8,255 nucleotides of DNA, taken from the NCBI GenBank assembly GCA_013329905.1, contig DUJH01000032.1, forward strand, positions 5,246 through 13,500, given 5' to 3'. The position numbers were made by a program, and so were the translations under genes. The notes under the pieces are model-generated. The model had not been told where the DNA came from, did no database searches, and saw only the letters and a list, made by a program, of their open reading frames with translations. Source of the DNA: Candidatus Thalassarchaeaceae archaeon. Its GTDB lineage: Archaea > Thermoplasmatota > Poseidoniia > Poseidoniales > Thalassarchaeaceae. Shown piece after piece: positions 5,875-8,255 of this stretch. The stretch's first letter is position 1; every line of letters begins with the position of its first letter.

Positions 5875-6561
5875 TCATCGCTGGTGAGTGTCTCTACGGT
5901 GGTCATCACGGCGATCATCTCGATGATCACGATTGTCTCTACGGTCTTCATCGCGGACTCGTCCATACGGGGGGTGAAGGTAGACTCGCTTGATGTCCAT
6001 CGCCGTGCGCTTGCCACGCAGAGTTCTCCCTCGACCGGTGTGAAGAGCGCGAATGCGCCATCGCTCACCGTCGACTTCCATAATCGAGCCACATGAGAAA
6101 ACATCCTCAGGTGCGCATTCGATGGTTTTGGAATGACTATTCTCACCATCGGTCATTGTCAAGCGCACAACAGCCTTGTCACATCGCACTGCCCAGAGAG
6201 TTGAGATGTCTATCGCGCTCATGATCTTCTTCGGGCGAGATTCGGAATCATCGAGTCGAGTGATTTTGTAGAGGAATTCATCATGCTCGAAAACATCGCC
6301 GACCGAGATCTTCTCGTCATCGTCTGCCTCGACGGAATCTGTGCGACTATCGGCGCCGTCTGAGAGAATCGAGGTGATGCTCACAGGTTTTCCTGGGCGA
6401 AGGTGTAGAGTTTGGACCTCCTGACAATCTACGCACTGTACTAGGATGTCCTCACCCTCGCCCTTTGCTTGCCTGCGCAGGACATTGTGCTCGGTCAATT
6501 GGCCACAGCTGCCGCACTCGGCGACATCGACCGAATCATCCTCGTCAAGAGCATCTGTCAC
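5875..6561 (-). CDS. HVO_0476-family zinc finger protein with charged C-terminal tail
   Basis: The N-terminal 60 residues match the archaeal HVO_0476 zinc-finger family: C16-x2-C19 in AECGSCGQLTEHNVLRR, then C43-x2-C46 in VQCVDCQEVQTLHLRPGKP. The middle (about residues 85-197) forms beta-rich stretches such as SVGDVFEHDEFLYKITRLDD and VDGERWRIRALHTGRGRTLR, consistent with a small beta-barrel. The role of the family is unknown; nucleic acid binding is plausible but inferred. The last 30 residues (199-228) are almost only Arg, Asp and His (RRDNRDHRDDRRDDHRRD), a low-complexity tail that looks like an addition to the core. Translation begins at a GTG (6561) with no strong ribosome binding site; an in-frame TAG at 6577-6579 rules out longer starts. 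The stop abuts the stop of proline dehydrogenase with no gap. The gene diverges from the methyltransferase-like gene across a 78-base spacer. Confidence 0.85.
   Translation of the reverse strand: MTDALDEDDSVDVAECGSCGQLTEHNVLRRQAKGEGEDILVQCVDCQEVQTLHLRPGKPVSITSILSDGADSRTDSVEADDDEKISVGDVFEHDEFLYKITRLDDSESRPKKIMSAIDISTLWAVRCDKAVVRLTMTDGENSHSKTIECAPEDVFSCGSIMEVDGERWRIRALHTGRGRTLRGKRTAMDIKRVYLHPPYGRVRDEDRRDNRDHRDDRRDDHRRDTHQR
5889..5945. repeat. Direct repeats encoding the Arg/Asp/His tail
   Basis: The 12-base word TGTCTCTACGGT occurs at 5889-5900 and again at 5934-5945, exactly 45 bases (15 codons) apart and in frame with the minus-strand gene, where it encodes the RRD core of DRRDN and HRRDT. 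Between them lies a GATCATC/GATGATC dyad (5913-5928) made of Asp and His codons. This suggests the tail grew by duplication of short units, although codon choice for a repetitive peptide could give the same picture. Confidence 0.5.
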
Positions 6562-6582
6562 GACTCGGCGGCAGGCCTACTC

Positions 6583-6618
6583 CTCTTGAAGCCATCCGCG
6601 CGTGGGATGGTTCAAGAG
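6583..6618. repeat. 14-bp inverted repeat (hairpin) in the divergent spacer
   Basis: CTCTTGAA (6583-6590) plus CCATCC (6592-6597) pair perfectly with GGATGGTTCAAGAG (6605-6618). A single G (6591) is bulged and the loop has 7 bases (GCGCGTG). The element fills much of the 78-base spacer between the zinc-finger gene (start 6561) and the methyltransferase-like gene (start 6640) and ends 10 bases before the GAGG ribosome binding site of the latter. It may be a leader RNA hairpin or a regulator site shared by the two divergent genes. No T-run follows, so a terminator is unlikely. Confidence 0.65.
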
Positions 6619-6628
6619 AGGACCACCC

Positions 6629-6632
6629 GAGG
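6629..6632 (+). promoter_or_regulatory. Ribosome binding site deciding the 6640 start
   Basis: GAGG lies 7 bases before the ATG at 6640. The in-frame ATGs at 6469 and 6607 have no such site. The former would also put 93 bases of coding sequence antisense to the start of the zinc-finger gene. Confidence 0.6.
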
Positions 6633-6639
6633 CCGACAC

Positions 6640-7434
6640 ATGAGTGATATCGGCGGTGGATTGGGCCTTCCGACGATGTCACAGAGGGAGATGTTTGAGC
6701 GGCTCCTCGTCGAGGATGAATCCCGAGATTCCGAGGAGCCTGAAATCGCTGCTGCGATTGGCGAGCAGATGATCCACATGGATCTTCGACCCCTACCTCG
6801 TTCTGTTCGCACAAGAATCCGAGATATCGCGGGTCGTGTGCCTGCTCGCAATGTTGTCATTGTCGGCGGCGGAATTGGCCATCTGAGCGCCTGGATGATG
6901 GATCTCTGGTGCGGCGACCCTGCCTCTGAGGAACCCGCGCCGACAAACCGGCCAGAAACCGTTCGCATCATCGAAGAGGGCGGTAAGTTTGGAGTGATAA
7001 TCGATAGATTGCTACGCAGATATGATGCCTCATCTTGGGCTCAAGTCATCACTCGTTCTTGGACCGAAATTGCCGCTGAGACACATTCTTGGAATGCGGC
7101 TGGAGCAGCCCTACCAGACGCCGCGAAATCTGCACCGCTGCCTCAACCTATCGATCTCGTTATCATCGATCTTCCAGAGCTTAATCGTGCTCAAGCGATA
7201 ACGGCAGCATTCGATCTACTGGCTCCGGGTGGAATGGTCATGGCACTCGAACCTCAAGTGCCTACTGGAGATGTTGGAGAAGCGAGTAAAGGAGAAGAGA
7301 TGACCTCTGCTCAACAGGTCGTCGCTTCGTTCAATCGTTGGATAGAATTCGTTCGAAGCGTCGATTCGGAACATTCTGCCGCCTTCGTCGAATTGACAGG
7401 CGGAACACTCGGAGTCTTCCTTCGTTCCGCCTGA
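6640..7434 (+). CDS. Class I (Rossmann-fold) methyltransferase-like protein
   Basis: The 264-residue product looks like a SAM-dependent methyltransferase fold. Residues 1 to about 65 are helical and include an acidic linker (DESRDSEEPE). Then comes motif I, ARNVVIVGGGIGHLSAWMMD (69-88), with the Gly-rich loop. The VRIIEEG strand (108-114) ends in acidic residues where motif II would hold the SAM ribose. PIDLVIIDLPE (170-180) matches the strand-4 acidic motif, and FDLLAPGGMVMALEP (191-205) is the strand-5 LxPGG turn. The ELTGGTLGVFLRS end is a typical last beta hairpin. The GGGIG loop could also suggest a dinucleotide-binding protein, but the order of motifs favours a methyltransferase. The substrate is unknown. 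The start at 6640 follows a GAGG; ATG 6676 is a shorter option. The 3' end overlaps the convergent protease ORF by 124 bases. Confidence 0.75.
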   Translation: MSDIGGGLGLPTMSQREMFERLLVEDESRDSEEPEIAAAIGEQMIHMDLRPLPRSVRTRIRDIAGRVPARNVVIVGGGIGHLSAWMMDLWCGDPASEEPAPTNRPETVRIIEEGGKFGVIIDRLLRRYDASSWAQVITRSWTEIAAETHSWNAAGAALPDAAKSAPLPQPIDLVIIDLPELNRAQAITAAFDLLAPGGMVMALEPQVPTGDVGEASKGEEMTSAQQVVASFNRWIEFVRSVDSEHSAAFVELTGGTLGVFLRSA

Positions 7435-8255
7435 TACTCATCTGAATTCATTCCAATCTGCTCAGAACCGGATGAGTCTGCAGAACTCGAAACTATTTCT
7501 CCGACCACATTCGAAGCAGAGGAATTATTCCCGAGCGCTTCAAGCATCAAATCAATGCGTAAAATTCCGTAACCGAAGTGGTCGTCATGGTCATCTTGAC
7601 CATTATCCATCTGTGAATTATCACTCAATGCTTCCTTCACCAAATCGATTGCTCCCGACCCACCCGAAGCCCCTTCTCTCTGCAATTCAGGATGGGCTTC
7701 GAGAATCAATGCTAGGCCACCAGAAACCCAAGCCGTAGCAGCAGAGGTTCCGCTAGCCCATCCCCACCATGATCCGTCGCCGCTGCCACCAGCCATCAAA
7801 ACAGGCACTTCAGCCCCCGGGGCCAAGACTTCCGGCTTCTTATCGGGGTCTGATCGAGGAAGCATCGGTGGCCAAATCCTTCCATTGTTATCTCCTTCGG
7901 AACTGCCACTCCATACATTGCCAAGGCGGGTCGCCCCGCCAACACAAATGACATCGGCAACCGAACCGGGCGAAGAGACATCACCGTCGTCATCCTGACC
8001 ATCGTTTCCTGCCGCGGCGACGACAAATACACCCTGATCCAATGCATCTTGAACGGCTTGCTCGAGTTGATCGGTCGTAATTCCAGCGAACCCGAATCCA
8101 CCCTCACCACCAAGGCTCAGTGAAATGATATCTGCTTGTTCTTCGACACACCAATTCACCGCTTCCGCAATTCCTTCATCACTTCCACTACCTTCGTCAT
8201 CGATTGCCTTTGCCACTAGAAGTTCAACGCCCTGAGCATTACCTCTCAAACCGTC
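7311..8255 (-). CDS. Subtilisin-family (S8) serine protease, N-terminal part beyond window
   Basis: The frame is open at the right edge, so only the last 314 residues are seen. They contain the second half of a subtilase domain: DGLRGNAQGVELLVAKAIDD just after where the catalytic His motif should be, ADIISLSLGG (41-50), VFVVAAAGNDG with the oxyanion-hole Asn84, DVSSPGSVADVICVGG (92-107), PEVLAPG (141-147) and the catalytic Ser171 in ASGTSAATAWVSGGLAL (codon at 7743-7745). The catalytic Asp and His and any signal peptide lie outside. The protein is acidic and probably exported, for extracellular protein breakdown (inferred from the family). After the domain's last helix (YGILRIDLMLEALG) comes a Ser/Asn-rich tail and then about 40 residues encoded antisense to the methyltransferase-like gene, which may not be genuine. 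A one-base shift near 7440 would end the protein at a TGA at 7440-7438. Confidence 0.9.
   Translation of the reverse strand, partial: DGLRGNAQGVELLVAKAIDDEGSGSDEGIAEAVNWCVEEQADIISLSLGGEGGFGFAGITTDQLEQAVQDALDQGVFVVAAAGNDGQDDDGDVSSPGSVADVICVGGATRLGNVWSGSSEGDNNGRIWPPMLPRSDPDKKPEVLAPGAEVPVLMAGGSGDGSWWGWASGTSAATAWVSGGLALILEAHPELQREGASGGSGAIDLVKEALSDNSQMDNGQDDHDDHFGYGILRIDLMLEALGNNSSASNVVGEIVSSSADSSGSEQIGMNSDEYQAERRKTPSVPPVNSTKAAECSESTLRTNSIQRLNEATTC

Noticed and set aside
5913..5928. GATCATC-TC-GATGATC dyad as terminator of proline dehydrogenase
   Set aside because: The loop would be only 2 bases and no T-run follows; the pattern is explained by Asp/His codons of the repetitive tail.
6469..6639. 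Longer N-terminus for the methyltransferase-like gene (ATG 6469 or 6607)
   Set aside because: The extension runs antisense through the zinc-finger gene start and the hairpin, and has no ribosome binding site; GAGG supports ATG 6640.
1..8255. CRISPR array, insertion sequence, integrase or toxin-antitoxin genes
   Set aside because: No regularly spaced direct repeats, transposase or integrase motifs, or terminal inverted repeats were seen; all long frames are accounted for by cellular genes.

Overview
The window most likely comes from a mesophilic, heterotrophic marine euryarchaeon of the Poseidoniia (Marine Group II) type. The archaeal assignment is firm. It rests on a run of RNA polymerase subunit Rpo7, Spt4, ribosomal protein S24e and ribosomal protein S27ae, and on an archaeal DTD2-type D-aminoacyl-tRNA deacylase. 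The MGII assignment is an inference from the moderate base composition, Shine-Dalgarno-led genes packed almost without gaps, acidic secreted proteins with calcium-binding-like DxDxDG loops, a subtilase, and aerobic-type proline catabolism. No marker here proves it.

Layout. Positions 1-1430 (minus) carry the N-terminal 476 residues of a secreted FG-GAP/VCBS-like repeat protein that runs off the left edge. A GC-rich intergenic region of 258 bases (1431-1688) holds two dyads and a possible TATA box. It separates this gene from the plus-strand information-processing operon rpo7-spt4-rps24e-rps27ae (1689-2941), whose genes are joined by strong ribosome binding sites and a one-base overlap. The 55-residue S27ae gene is easily missed because it is so short. 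A minus-strand gene (2928-3938) for an uncharacterised, possibly beta-propeller, cytosolic protein converges on S27ae and overlaps, head to head, the start of dtdA (3931-4863). dtdA is followed after 6 bases by a proline dehydrogenase gene (4870-5874). A minus-strand HVO_0476-like zinc-finger protein with an Arg/Asp/His tail (5875-6561) abuts it tail to tail. A 78-base divergent spacer with a 14-bp imperfect hairpin leads to a class I methyltransferase-like gene (6640-7434). This converges, with a 124-base overlap, on a minus-strand subtilisin-family (S8) protease whose N-terminal part lies beyond the right edge.

How the genes fit together. The central operon makes transcription and translation parts: the polymerase stalk subunit Rpo7, the Spt4 half of the Spt4/5 processivity factor, and two small-subunit proteins. 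DtdA adds translation quality control. Proline dehydrogenase, the subtilase and the repeat-bearing secreted protein suit an organism living on proteins and amino acids. No mobile element, CRISPR array, tRNA or rRNA was found. I see no strong case for a new multi-gene system. The most worthwhile leads are the hairpin at 6583-6618, the orphan propeller-like protein, the charged tail of the zinc-finger protein and the suspicious overlap at the end of the protease gene.
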